Assembly (NCBI RefSeq): GCF_004664715.2 | Contig: NC_051086.1 | Span: forward strand, 72,195,486 to 72,259,485 | Length of the DNA: 64,000 bases | Source: Peromyscus leucopus | Lineage: Eukaryota > Chordata > Mammalia > Rodentia > Cricetidae | Direction of reading: 5' to 3' | Shown here: positions 48,500-59,358 of the stretch, piece by piece | Layout of the letters: every line of letters begins with the position of its first letter | Numbering within the stretch: the stretch's first letter is position 1 | Program-made: the position numbers and the translations under genes | Notes under the pieces: model-generated | What the model saw: the letters and a program-made list of their open reading frames with translations, nothing else | Databases searched by the model: none | Told to the model about the DNA's origin: nothing

Positions 48500-48800
48500 T
48501 CTTGCTTCTGTCTATCAGAGCTCTCGCACCCGAGGCCCTGGAACAGCCTCCCACAGCTACCCACAAGGACTCTTAGTCCATTTATATGCCTGGAAAGCTT
48601 TCCCACACTTCTCTGACCAGGTCAAATGTCTCTTGATAGACACTGAACCCAGCAGAAGGTCCTCTGTGTACCTTTCCCTGTGTGATCATTTGCTTTATTA
48701 TTGCCCATCTCAGCCAGGCCACGGGCTCCCATCCATTTTTGCTCTCCTTGTACCAGTACAGTACCTGCTAGTTCGTGGTTGACAATAAATACTTTTGGTG
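48500..48800 (+). repeat. L2 LINE 3' fragment
   Basis: 'gcctggaaagctttcccaca', 'ctgaccaggtcaaatgtctc' and, further on, 'tacctgctagttcg' with 'caataaatac' follow the L2 3' layout. Confidence 0.55.
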
Positions 48801-48989
48801 GAGGACGGATTGATATATGAGTGAATGTCGCTGTCCATTTTGCCCTAGAACCTTTTTTTGTGTGTTTGTGTGGTCATATGCAGAAGTCAAATTAGCTACA
48901 ATTTCCCCTTAACACTTTTGTCTGTTTATACCGGCCTCCTAAAACGGTAAAATGTTGCTCTCTCTCCCCCTCCACTTTCTGGAACAGTG

Positions 48990-49135
48990 TGTTAAAGATG
49001 GTACACATCTGTAATCCCACCACTTGGGAGGCAGAGGCAGGAGGATCACTGTAAGTTCAGGGTCAGTCTTGTCCAAAGAGTAAGTCCTAGAGCCGCAAAA
49101 AATACATAAGAGCCCGTCTCAGACAAACAACAAAA
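48990..49135 (+). repeat. B1 SINE, diverged
   Basis: 'gatggtacacatctgtaatc' then 'gggaggcagaggcaggagga' and 'agcccgtctcagacaaacaa'. Confidence 0.75.
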
Positions 49136-49370
49136 AGATGATATTTATTCTTAAACGTTTTCTAGAACGTTCTGGTAAACTTCTGGGTCTGGGATAGCCA
49201 TTCGATAGGTTGTTTTTTAACAATGGATTCCATTTCTTTATAATTATAAATTTCTTCAGGTTTTTTTTTATTTTTCTATATTTTTCCAGGAAATTATCCA
49301 TTCCACTTGTTTTTTTTGTTTGTTTGATTGATTTGGTTTTTGTTTGTTTGTTTAGCTGGTTGATTGACTG

Positions 49371-49612
<242 letters not shown>

Positions 49613-49875
49613 ATTTGGGTTTTCAAATGCCTAACAAATTTCGCCTGATAGTTCTCTTGTACCATACCTTAAACTCAGTGGTTTCTATAATGCTTATCAG
49701 CTTCATCCCAAAGGTATGCTCCACATGGCTTTCCTTATCTAGATCAACTGGGCCAGAGGTCTGACTGTGTTGTTCTTGGAGGGATTTGGTCTGTTTTGTT
49801 TTATCTGTTGAGCTGGGGTCAAATCTGGGACCTTGTGTATGCCCTTCCGAGATCTGTAAGGGGAGAGTTAAACTG

Positions 49876-50012
49876 TGATGTATTTATTTATTTTTGTTTA
49901 GTTTTGGTGCGTGTTTCTTATAAACAGTTGTGAACCGCCTGTGAGTGGTAGGAACCAAACCCAGGCCTCTCTGTAAGAGCGGTTCTTCTTTTAACAGCCC
50001 CCTCTCCCCAGC
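49876..50012 (-). repeat. B2 SINE
   Basis: 'gtatttatttatttttgttt', 'acagttgtgaaccgcctgtg' and 'gaaccaaacccaggcctctc', truncated at the tRNA-like end ('ccctctccccagcccc'). Confidence 0.8.
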
Positions 50013-50049
50013 CCCTGTCTGAGTGGGCTTTTTTGTTTGTTTTCGTTTG

Positions 50050-50178
50050 TTTGTTTTTAATGTGCAGTAGTTTTTACCATGGGTATCGGATCCCCTGGAA
50101 CTGGAGTTACAGACAGCTGTGAGCTGCCACATGGGTGCTGGGAGTTGAACCCGGATCCGGTCTGAGTGTTCTTTAACT
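50050..50178 (-). repeat. B2 SINE, truncated
   Basis: 'gatcccctggaactggagtt', 'cagctgtgagctgccacatg' and 'tgctgggagttgaacccgga' lie in reverse order. Confidence 0.8.
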
Positions 50179-50201
50179 GGAGTTTACTTTCTGCAACTGT
50201 T

Positions 50202-50202
50202 T

Positions 50203-50254
<52 letters not shown>

Positions 50255-50342
50255 TTTTAAATCATGTTTTAGGTTTTGGTTTGTTTGTCTTCTTCTTCTT
50301 CTTCTTCTTCTTCTTCTTCTTCTTCTTCTTCTTCTTCTTCTT
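50202..50342. repeat. (TTTC)n and (CTT)n microsatellites
   Basis: About 13 TTTC units (50202-50256), then a 30-bp spacer, then about 17 CTT units (50290-50342). The poly-Arg/poly-Leu frames across it are artefacts. Confidence 0.95.
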
Positions 50343-50702
50343 TTTTTGGTAACTTTTTTTTTTCCTGTTTTATTACTTTTTGGTCTGATATATCTTATTT
50401 TCTTACCACTCAAGAATAAGAATATTATGTAGTATTGCATCTTTTTTTAAACAATGTTCTATGTTGGCCTCCTAAGTGCTGAGATTGTATGTGTAACGAC
50501 TGAACGTTATTTCATTCTTTTTGCTCTCCAGTGGATTCTGTTACCTTTCACTCCCCCCTTTCTTTTTTCCAGTGCTGAGTATCGAACACAAAACCTCATG
50601 CATACTTGGCAGATCCTCTACCTCTCTGTTCCACTCCCAGACTCTGGTGGCCTTGTCTTAGCTTCTCGATGGCACAGTTAGTACGTCTTACTTCGTTCAG
50701 CT

Positions 50703-50770
50703 GGTTTTTCTGAGACAGGGTCTCTCATAGCCCCAAGTACTAGGATTATAGCCATGTGCCACAATGTACA
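50703..50770 (-). repeat. B1 fragment
   Basis: 'tttttctgagacagggtctc' is followed directly by 'gtactaggattatagccatg'. The middle of the element is deleted. Confidence 0.6.
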
Positions 50771-50904
50771 ACCTAGTTAATTGTTTCGGACTTCCATTTT
50801 ATGATTTATAAGGTTACAAACTTTACCCTAGGTATCACTCAAACTGCATTCCCCAAGATGTATAGACTTTTAACTGATTATCTAGTTAGCAATAATAAGA
50901 ATTT

Positions 50905-51090
50905 CTAGGGGCTGGAGAGACGGCTCAGTGGTTAAGAACATTTCATTGGCTGTTCTTCTAGAGGACCCGGGTTCAATTCCCAGCACCCACATGGCAGCTT
51001 ACAACTGTCTGTAATTCTAGTTCCAGGGGACCGGACACTCATGGCAAAAAAACACCAATGCACATAAAACAAAAATAAATAAATTTTAAA
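50905..51090 (+). repeat. B2 SINE with TSD
   Basis: 'ggggctggagagacggctca' to 'caaaaataaataaattttaa'. An 8-bp AAGAATTT duplication flanks it (50897-50904 and 51091-51098). Confidence 0.93.
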
Positions 51091-51407
51091 AAGAATTTAT
51101 AAAAATGGAAAGTATTTGAAAATGTTATTAATATCTAACCAACTGAATTAGAATTTTTCAAAAGGCAATTTCTACGTGAATCAAACTTTTTGACTGACTG
51201 AAGCTTGCTTTGGTACATGCACAATGTTTTATAAATACTTTGCATATTTTTAGAAAGTGCATGTCACTTATTGTTAAGTAATTTTCTCCATGGACCTGAC
51301 CAGATCAAACTTGCTAATTCCATTTAGATGGTCTGTAGCCTTGCTAGTATTTCGTTTACTTCATAGGTCACTTTTTAAAGGGGCACATTAAAAGTTCTCT
51401 GTGATAG

Positions 51408-51585
51408 AAGTCTGGCAGGATGGCTCAGTGGGTAAAGGCCTTGTTGTCAAGGGAGGGAAGAGAGAGCTGGCATCCTGCAAGCTGCCGTCTGACCCCCCCC
51501 CCAACGTGTGTACGGTGATGCTCCCACATGTACAGACACACATGACACAAATGTAATATACAAAATAAATGATTTTAAAGATTTA
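51408..51585 (+). repeat. B3 SINE with internal deletion
   Basis: 'ctggcaggatggctcagtgg' jumps from 'aaaggccttgttgtcaaggg' to 'agagctggcatcctgcaagc', so the B-box region is gone. It ends 'aaaataaatgattttaaag'. Confidence 0.75.
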
Positions 51586-51749
51586 AGTATTTTATATGCT
51601 GGACTTGCTAATCTCTCATAAAATTTCTCAAATTTTTCTGTCTGTATTTGAAATGTATGTTAATAGAGGTAGCAAAAAGAACTGTTAAAATCCTCCACTG
51701 TAGTTATACATTTTTCTATGTCTTTCTTCCTCTTTGCCTTGTGTGTTTT

Positions 51750-51950
51750 AAGATCTATTTTTTTATGTGTGTGTCTGTGTATGTGTGTGTGTAGGCGTGG
51801 TTGTGCATGTGCTGGGTGAGACCAGAAGAGGGCGTCCACTCCCCTGGAGCTGGATTTACTGAAGGTCCAGCTCCACCCTGCATGGATGCTGGAGACCAAT
51901 TTGGGTCCTCGAAAGAGCAGCAAATGCTCTTAACCCAGAACCTTCCATCC
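51750..51950 (-). repeat. B2 SINE
   Basis: 'gagaccagaagagggcgtcc', 'ggatgctggagaccaatttg' and 'gggtcctcgaaagagcagca' are reverse B2 landmarks. Confidence 0.85.
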
Positions 51951-52070
51951 CTGTGTGCTGGGATGACAGATGTGTAACACCATGCCCACCATATGGGGTG
52001 CTAGGGATGGAACCCAGGATTCTGTGCATGATAGGTAAGCATTTTACCAAGCACCCATGCTGCTCGTCAT
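51951..52070 (-). repeat. B4-like SINE fragment
   Basis: 'tgtgctgggatgacagatgt' is B1-like. 'tagggatggaacccaggatt' with 'gcattttaccaagcacc' is the reverse tRNA-like head. Confidence 0.6.
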
Positions 52071-52139
52071 TTTAAATAGACCTGATTTTTATAACCCTGA
52101 TATATATATATTTTACGAATAGACTTTAAAATTTTCATT

Positions 52140-52341
52140 TTAGGGCTATGAGTGTTTTAGCTACATGTGTATATGTATACCATGTGCGTGACTGGGGCCC
52201 ATAGAGTCAGAAGAGCATATCAGACCCCCTGGGACTGGAATTACAGATGGTTGTGAGCCACCATGTCAGTGCTGGGAACCAAGCCTCAGTCCTCTGCAAG
52301 AGCAGCAGGTGCTCGTAACCACTGAGCCACCTCTCCAGCTC
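52140..52341 (-). repeat. B2 SINE
   Basis: 'gggactggaattacagatgg', 'gtgagccaccatgtcagtgc' and 'accactgagccacctctcca' are in reverse order. Confidence 0.9.
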
Positions 52342-53857
52342 CTAGTGTTTACTGAAACTAGTGAGTGTTGGAGCGATTTGTTACACAGCCCAGATAACTA
52401 ATACAAAGATCCTTCAAGATGCACTGTATAGAAGCTGCTTAGTGTATACGTTTGCAGCAGGATTCATATGCTAACATTTGTAGAATGCTTTAGTTGGACC
52501 CTGAGCAAATGAACTGCATATTAGCTACAGAACAGCAATCGTGTATTATTAATGTGATCAGATTGCAACACATTTCATGTTCAATTAACTGAAATGCTCT
52601 TTCAGGAGCGTGGCTTGGCTCATCTTCTTCTCCCTACTGCATACTCAGAAAAGGTCACTGTCAAGACAGAAAAGTATATATGTGATTTAAATGTCTTGAC
52701 TCAGTTGCTAACAACCACGAGCGTGTTTTCAAATTGGAGAAGCAAGATTAATTTCAACTTGCTCTTTTTCACACAATGCTCTGTTTACTTTCTGGTATTG
52801 CATTTCTCTGCCATGCTGGGCGCCTTGCTTATTAAAGAGTCTGTTCATTTCTCCGCCTCCCAGACGTTCACAAGCCTTCACTTTTCAAAACAGACCCGCC
52901 AGACTTTGCACCCAAAATAAAAATGACCTGTATTTTTACTAGAAAACATTTAGTGAAATGAGTTTTTATTCATGAAAATTTCACCAAGTATAAATCCCCC
53001 GTTGAAAAGTAATGGGGCCTTTGTATTTTCTTTAAATAAATAAATAGTTTCTTTCCTCAGGAACCATGACTACCAAGTCCAGGGCTAGTCTGTGTTCCTC
53101 TGAGAGAAAATGAGCATGTGTATGGAGTTCCTAAGTCGGCCCTTCCTCTGGCACTGTGTAATACGGGAAAGCCACTGGAGGTAGGAAGTGACTGGGGGGT
53201 GGGGGGTGGAGGGTGAGAGGGGGGGGAACAACAATAACCAAAAAAAAAAAAAAAAAACCCTCAGAAAGATGAAGGATGTGAGAGAAAGCAAAATTAATGG
53301 TTTTTAAACACCCTAACTGATCTGACACCTTTATATGTAATTATTTTTCTTCTAACATTGTGTGATACGTTTAGATATGCAAACGTCTATTTTAACTTCA
53401 ATGAGAAAGAAAATGTTTTGTTTTTGTTTTTATTTTCCAAACTGGGGAAGAGACTACAGAAGCTTTGCCGAAGCGTGAAAAGAACTTAAAATACATTTAT
53501 TTATCCAACAGTTTTCTTTTCTTTTTCCCTTTCCGTGTTCAGGTTGGACAGAGTTAGGAATCCTGTGTTCCGGTTGAAGAGGTTTTTACTCCCTTCCTCC
53601 CTGTCTGTTCCCCTTCCCCGTCTACAGTTTCAAATGATAGCACGCAGCCAAGGGGCACCAGCTAGACTGCTCACCAACGGTAGGACTTACGGAATGACCG
53701 CAACAGAGGGAGGGGGGACCTTAGGAGGGGGGCAGAAAACAGCCACCTTTAGGAGATTCCAGCGGCGGCGGCTGGAAGTTTGACTTTGGTCCCTCTCAGC
53801 TTCAGCAGGAGGCTGGCTCCCAGAGTATGGTAGATACAAGAATTACACAGGAAGCTT
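52342..53857. other. unique intergenic sequence
   Basis: AT-rich, with no gene recognised. A-runs (53240-53257) and a G-rich run (53195-53226) are the only simple features. Part of 52380-52920 may be conserved noncoding DNA. Confidence 0.4.
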
Positions 53858-53867
53858 CCGTTCTTAA

Positions 53868-53925
<58 letters not shown>

Positions 53926-53966
53926 AAGGAAGGAAGGAAGGAAGGAAGGAAGGAAGGAAGGAAGGA

Positions 53967-54022
<56 letters not shown>

Positions 54023-54079
54023 GAAAGAAAGAAAGAGGGAGAGAGTGAGAGAGAGAGAGAGAAAGAAAGAGAGAGAGAG

Positions 54080-54145
<66 letters not shown>

Positions 54146-54165
54146 GGAAAAGAAAAGAAAACATC
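53858..54165. repeat. 300-bp polypurine tract: (GAAA)n, (GA)n, (GGAA)n
   Basis: Nearly pure purine on the plus strand, made of alternating blocks GAAA, GA (53887-53922), GGAA (53925-53966), GAAA (53967-54020), GA mixtures and GAAA again (54082-54144). A single T in the middle (54046) is the only pyrimidine break I noticed. The open frames here are artefacts. Confidence 0.95.
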
Positions 54166-56697
54166 CCAGGGCTGCTCTCCCGTGTCTGTTCGAGACTGTT
54201 TAACTGCTGCGTGCCTTTCTGTCATCGCTGTTCTTATACATGGAGGTAAATATTTTATTAAACGTCTTCATGCTCGCCTGTTCGGAAGCCCTCTGCCGCC
54301 TAGGCCTGGCTGCCGCCCAGTGTTGCCAGGGAGGGGGAGAGGGCAGGCTCGAGCCCATGCTGCTGTCTTCACAGAGGAGCTGCACAGTCTCACCCTTCTG
54401 GCCAGGGCTTCCCACCTGGAAGCCATTTTCTCCTTTGGCCTCTCAGACTTAATCTTCCATTTCTTCTTTTTTAATCAGCCACCAACTTAGTCTTGATGAA
54501 AGGGGCCGGGGCTCCCAGAAGAAAATAGCTCTGCCTTTTAACTCCACCTGGAAACGGTTGACATGGTACCTCGGCCACCTTCTCTCTGCTGGCCTTGGGG
54601 CGTCCCCCCACCTCCACCAAGGCCGGCCTTGCCAAACAGATCTAAATATCATAGCCGGAAGCACGGGGTCTCCCCCACCCCCAAACCCTTCTCACACACT
54701 AAGTTGTGTCTTGGGACCTCTCAACGTTCTCTGTAGCCACCCTGCCCGTCCACCACAGACAGCCAACAGGCTCACAGACCCACGGCTACACATTAGTTTT
54801 AGAAACTCTTGTTCCCGTTTATACGGTACAGAAGGTGGCCCCAGCAGCCATACGTAGCCTGGTAAGAGTGTCACTCCATCACTCGTTTGTGTCTCCAGAA
54901 GACCAATCCAACAACATCTACGCAGACTTGTGTGAGAAATTGCCTCTTGGTATGAGAAATTCGCCCTCCGGAGGACTGTGGCTGTGAGCGCCCTCGTCTG
55001 GCCAACAGAGGAAGCACCTTTTACGGTGGGTTCCCTCTTCTGGTGGAGCAGGGAAGAAAGGAGTCTGTCCCCTCCCTTGACAGGCTCCCATCCTAGAGTT
55101 CAAGTTCCGGCTACCAAATTCTGACATCAAAATCTCACCGGTTTAGGGCTCTCCTGTAGTTGATGCCAAGACTCGCCACAATAGCCCACACTGCAATTTC
55201 TCTGATTATTACCAACCAGCTAAGATTCCAAAAAACCAAGAGGAAGGGAATTCAGATAACTCGGAAGCAGATCTGCTTAGGCAAACACGGTATTGACACT
55301 CACAGAAGGATGGAGAGGGGAGAGGGGAGTGAAAAAAGAAGCATTAGCTGTAAGGGGAGCAGGGAGTAGGCTCCACACAAACTGCTTGCTAGGCAGGACG
55401 TTCATGCTAAAAATAATGGTGCCTGGAGAGGGCATAGCAAATAAAAATGTGCTGTGTCCGTGGCAGGAGGAGCCAGAGGCTTTGCAAACCAACACTGGAA
55501 TTAGAATACTACCAAAACAGAACCGTCGTATAAGGCAGGTAGTGATGAACATGACACAATTTGCAGTGCACCCAAAGAAGTGAATTTTGTCGCGAACCTC
55601 TTACTTTCGTGGGTGGGATGATGCCGGAGGCCCTCTCAATAGAGATTCACCCCGTTTCTGGGTTCTAAACAGGCCTTCAAGATCGCCGTCGCCTGCTCAG
55701 CCAATGCCACATGAGAAAGGAAGGCAAGACCTGGTTTTGTGTCTACTCGTGTGGGTCACAGATAATTACAAGCATTAGGAAGAAAAAAAAATGAATTGCC
55801 CAAGTGGTTGATGGGAGACCTGGCCTAACAGAAGGTGTTCATGAGAACGGCCCTGGCGGGGTGGGGGGTACGGGGTGGGGGTGCGGGGTGGGGGCAGCAG
55901 AGTGGGGAGTTAGCCCATCACGGGCTTGATGTGAGCCCACAGCACAAGGAGGCTGGGGAGAACCCTAACGCAATCTTCAGCTCTATTAATAGTACAGCCG
56001 AGTGCACAAAGAGGGAGGCGGTAATCCCGGCATGTGCCAGCAGGTCAGGCCACACACAGTGTCATGCTCAGTCCTGCAGGCTGTGTTTTAAGAGAGGGGA
56101 TAGCCAGGCAAGCCTGTTCAGACGAGCATGGGAAGGACTGGACCTTGGTCCTTAGACGGCGCCACAGTAAGCCTTGCGATCCTTTCAAGATTGGCAATAT
56201 CAGGATGGCTCTGCACCAGATCCGTGATGCTTTGGGAGCCAGGACCTGGAATTATGTCTCTGGTATTTACCTCTTTGAGATGTGCAGTGTGCGTGTGCGT
56301 GTGCGTGTGTGGTGGTGGGGAAGGGTCCCCTACCCATATAAAGGGACAGTAATTACCCAGTCTACCTCCACTGTCATTTGAAGGATTGAATCTGCCCATT
56401 TGAGCCAGTGTGTGCTGTGTACCAGGCAGAGGGAATACCAAGATAAATCTAGGGCATTTGTCATTGAGGAGCCTGAAGTCGTATAAGGACAGACAAGCCC
56501 ACAAGCAGGTTCTTTGCATCCAGTGTGACAGATGATGGAGACATGCATTGATTTGAATGGTGATGCAATTAATCTCTTCAAAGTGATAGGGGAGAAAGAC
56601 AGAGCTCTTAAGGCATAGGCACTTTCAAATCTAGGAGGAAAAGGAACCACTGGGTATGAGAGAGGAGAACCCAGGAACAAGAAAAGATTAGAGCCAA
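54166..56697. other. unique intergenic sequence
   Basis: No gene recognised and no clear SINE. A strong G-quadruplex motif lies at 55858-55894. A short GTGTGC run lies near 56287-56311. Confidence 0.4.
55858..55894 (+). other. G-quadruplex-forming motif
   Basis: Six consecutive runs of three to six G, separated by T, TAC or TGC, all with loops of three bases or fewer. Confidence 0.8.
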
Positions 56698-56958
56698 AGT
56701 CTGGGGAGATGGCCCAGTGGGTAAGAGTGCTTGGTGCACAAGCTTGAGGACCTGAGTTCAAATCCCCAGCATCCCTGTGAAAGTTGTTGTTATTGCATGC
56801 TGGGGGAGTGGAGACAGGAGTTTGCTGGCTGCCAGCTCCTACTCCTGTCTCAAGGGAGTAAAGTGGAGAGTGACAGAGCAGGACACCCAACATCCTCCTG
56901 TGCACCTACACACACACACACATACACACACACACACACACTCACACACACAGGGCAG
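56698..56958 (+). repeat. tRNA-derived SINE (B3-like) with (CA)n tail
   Basis: 'ctggggagatggcccagtgg', 'gaggacctgagttcaaatcc' and 'ccagcatccctgtgaaag' form the tRNA-like head. The middle is unlike B2. It ends in about 22 CA units. Confidence 0.7.
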
Positions 56959-57013
56959 GGGGGAGATGAAAGATTAGAACCAGAAAATCCAAGGTTATAA
57001 AAGACAATAGAAG

Positions 57014-57172
57014 AGGCTGGAGAGATGATTCAGTGGTTAAGAGCATTATTGATCCTGGTTCAATTCCCAGCACCCACATGGCAGCTCATAACTGTGACTC
57101 CACTTGCAGGGGATCTGACACCCTCACCCAGACAAATACACACATAAAATAAAAATAAGTGAAATAGCCAAG
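57014..57172 (+). repeat. B2 SINE
   Basis: 'aggctggagagatgattcag' and 'cacccacatggcagctcata' then 'gcaggggatctgacaccctc'. A short deletion removes part of the region between the A and B boxes. Confidence 0.88.
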
Positions 57173-57254
57173 TATGTAGTAAGGGTACAGAGTAACATAT
57201 TTAAAAAAAGACAATAGAAGTTTTGCTAATGTTAGAAGTTATTGGGAAGCTTGA

Positions 57255-57470
57255 GGGGGGCCGGAACCATGACTTAGCAGTTAAGAACACTTGCTGCTCT
57301 TACAGAGGACCTGGGTTCAGTTCCCAGCACCCACATCAGGGGACTCACAAGTGCCTGTAACTCCAGTTCCAGGGATCTGATGCCCTCTTCTGGCCTCCAC
57401 AGACATCTGCACACACATGTATATACACTCAGACACATACACATAAAATAAACCTTGAAAAAGAAAAAAG
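57255..57470 (+). repeat. B2 SINE
   Basis: 'acttagcagttaagaacact', 'gaggacctgggttcagttcc', 'ccagttccagggatctgatg' and 'cctcttctggcctccacaga' follow the B2 order. Confidence 0.9.
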
Positions 57471-57529
57471 TCATTGAGCCAAGGGTGGAAACATTTCTAG
57501 TCCATTCACTGGATATAGAGTGTACTAAT

Positions 57530-57782
57530 TCGGGTTACTGTTTCTGTGATGAACTCAATGACCCAAGCAACTTGGGGAGGAAAAGGTTTGTTTCGGCTTA
57601 CACTTCCAGGTAACAGTCTGTTACTGAGGGAAATCAGGGCAGGAACCTGGAGGCAGGGGCTGATGTAAAAGCCATAGAGGAGTGCTGCTTACTGGCTTCC
57701 TCCTATGGCTTGCTCAGCCTGCTTTCCTATAGAACCCAGGACCACCAGCCCAGGGATGGCACCAGCCATTAAGAAAATGCTC
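57530..57782 (+). mobile_element. URR1-like DNA transposon, left half (interrupted)
   Basis: 'gggttactgtttctgtgatg', 'agcaacttggggaggaaaag' and 'ggcaggaacctggaggcagg' match the copy at 1915-2258. It is cut inside 'attaagaaaatgctc' by the retrocopy at 57783-59841 and resumes at 59842. Confidence 0.65.
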
Positions 57783-57971
57783 GAGGCATTTTTGGGCTGG
57801 TTAAGCATGTGGCTGGTTAAGCATTCAGGCTTTTGAGCAGTAATTCAGCTGAAAGCCATTGGGATGAGGACTCAGAGGCCTCCAGTCTGAGGAGACAAGA
57901 CCAGCTGAGGATCCGGCGAGGTGAGATAGCTGTGGCTTGTCCTGTCTCTCTGATCTACCAGCATGGACCCC
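57783..57971 (+). repeat. R region, 5' copy
   Basis: 189 nt, identical base for base to 59627-59815. It starts GAGGCATTTTTGGG, which in the 3' LTR lies about 27 nt after the TATA-like element, consistent with a transcript start. Confidence 0.93.
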
Positions 57972-58047
57972 AATAACTGGCCTCGGGTTTGATTTTATTA
58001 ATAAGAACTTTTAAGATTCCTGCTAAATCTGGCGCCCAACGTTCGTG
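57972..58047 (+). other. U5 end and tRNA-Lys-type primer binding site
   Basis: U5 ends near 58027. TGGCGCCCAACGT at 58030-58042 matches 13 bases of the tRNA-Lys(1,2) primer site used by several class II elements. The match is lost after that ('tcgtgtta'). Confidence 0.85.
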
Positions 58048-58117
58048 TTACGAATTCATGAAAAAGCTGTTTGCCTGTGGCCTTGTGAGCCCCAGCTCAG
58101 GCCCAAGCTATACTCAG

Positions 58118-58200
58118 CCGGTTGTGGTGGCACACACCGGTAGGATTTGCTGAAGGAGACAGAGGCAGGAGGATCCCGAGTTTGAGGCTGGCCTAGGAGG
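58118..58200 (+). repeat. B1 fragment inside the retroelement
   Basis: 'ggttgtggtggcacacaccg' and 'agacagaggcaggaggatcc' then 'gagtttgaggctggcctagg' match B1 with a central disruption. Confidence 0.65.
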
Positions 58201-58221
58201 CTTGGGAGAAGCTTTGGCCTG

Positions 58222-58536
58222 GACTGAGCCACAAACAGTGGTGGGACCATGGAAGCAGTGGCTACTGCTCCACGTTGCCAGCTCCTTCTCATCATGTTGG
58301 TGACTGCGGTGATGCTGCTACCTGGAACGAAGGGTTTACTGCTGCTGGTTCAGAGAAGAATTGCCAGGACCATCGTGTTACAAGAAAGCATCGGCAAAGG
58401 TCAGTTTGGAAAAGCTTGCCAAGACAAATGGTGGGGAGAAATTGTTGTGAAGATTTTCTGTTCTAGGGAAGAATGTTCATGGTTCCGAGAGACAGACATT
58501 TATCAGACTGTGATTGCTCCAAACCACAGAGGAGGC
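58222..58536 (+). pseudogene. TGFBR1: TGFBR1-derived fragment (TGF-beta receptor type 1), internally deleted, inside the retroelement
   Basis: The parent gene encodes the type I TGF-beta receptor serine/threonine kinase. Sequence just above the ATG (58249) resembles the TGFBR1 5'UTR ('gagccacaaacagtggtggg'). Codons 1-28 match its signal peptide (MEAVATAPR then a Leu-rich core). At about 58331-58340 the sequence jumps in frame to the end of the GS region and the start of the kinase: [20 protein letters not shown]. It keeps the glycine-rich loop GKGQFG and the following VVKIF lysine, and stops after the alpha-C segment IYQTV at about 58514. The ectodomain, membrane span, most of the GS region and over 80% of the kinase are absent, so no catalysis is possible. 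Exons are fused without introns, so the source was mRNA. The frame stays open from 58249 through a 26-nt poly(A) to a stop near 58590. Many kinase residues differ from a normally near-invariant protein. Confidence 0.88.

Positions 58537-58562
<26 letters not shown>
58537..58562 (+). repeat. internal poly(A) tract
   Basis: 26 uninterrupted A directly after the TGFBR1-derived part. This could be a relic of the captured mRNA's poly(A) tail or a slippage-grown A run. Confidence 0.9.
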
Positions 58563-58567
<5 letters not shown>

Positions 58568-58904
58568 CAGGAAACCATGACCATGCCTAACAGTGACTTT
58601 GAAATCTTCAAAAAGATGACAGGATCCTACAATGATGATTCCACATGGACTATGATAAAGCCATTAAGCCGATTAACACCATGGAAAAATCGACTTTGGA
58701 CTACAAACTGGTCAGGACAATTTCGAGAGGACTAGTTGAGATGATCCAGCCTGACAGACTACTTGAACAAAGACCTGAAACAAGCCCTGAACTTTCTTTT
58801 TATGCAAAGACTGGACAAATGATACAGGACTTGACAATTAACCCAAAAATTTTCTTTTCAAGATTCCCTAAAGATATCTTCACCCCTAGAAAGAAAAAAG
58901 AAAA
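58563..58904 (+). other. retroelement internal region of unknown origin
   Basis: Two overlapping small open frames (58514-58735 and 58645-58926) cross it. I do not recognise either product, and neither looks like a standard retroviral protein. It may be remnant coding sequence of the element or a second captured piece. Confidence 0.4.
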
Positions 58905-59290
58905 AGAGAATATAGATATGAGATAGATCATTGAATCTACTCTGAGAAAAAAAGGTAAAGAAATAATAGGATAAATAGGTAGATCATCGAATCTACACTG
59001 AAGAAAAAGGGGAAGATATAAAAATGACAAAAGGTAGACTAATGAATCTATTATGAAAAGAAAAAAGAGAAAATATGGATATGATAAGATAAAAAGGAAG
59101 ATTGTGGAATCCACTTTTAAAAAGGAACTACTTGTTTTAAATAAGATAAGTAATGAAAATTTTTTGGTCTGAGTTTATCAGATGTTACTGGACTGGACAT
59201 TGTTAATATATATAATGGAGTTTTTTATCTGAATCGGTCAAATGTTAATGGACTAGACATCATTAATGTAATTTTTGTCTGTATATATTG
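58905..59290 (+). repeat. imperfect tandem repeats before the polypurine tract
   Basis: Four diverged units of about 56-62 bp share 'gtagatcat(c)gaatctac' with A/G-rich tails (58920-59125). Then come two units of about 66 bp sharing 'atgtta(c/a)tggact(g)gacat' (59165-59285). The array lies in the noncoding 3' part of the element. Confidence 0.75.
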
Positions 59291-59340
59291 TATATTATTA
59301 GATAGTTTTTCTTGTATTAGTTATAATCTTTTTTAATTTT

Positions 59341-59358
59341 AGACAAAAAGAGAGGAAA
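59341..59358 (+). other. polypurine tract
   Basis: AAAAAGAGAGGAAA ends immediately before the TG that opens the 3' LTR at 59359, as required for plus-strand priming. Confidence 0.85.

Noticed and set aside
50057..50440. Frame with a long poly-Arg run
   Set aside because: Translation of the (CTT)n and (TTTC)n microsatellites in reverse. No gene context.
53749..54225. Frames of Ser/Phe/Leu repeats, about 158 codons
   Set aside because: They are the reverse translation of the polypurine tract.
58249..58590. Functional TGFBR1 kinase gene
   Set aside because: The ectodomain, membrane span, most of the GS region and most of the kinase are missing. The frame runs into a poly(A) stretch. It is a fragment within a retroelement.
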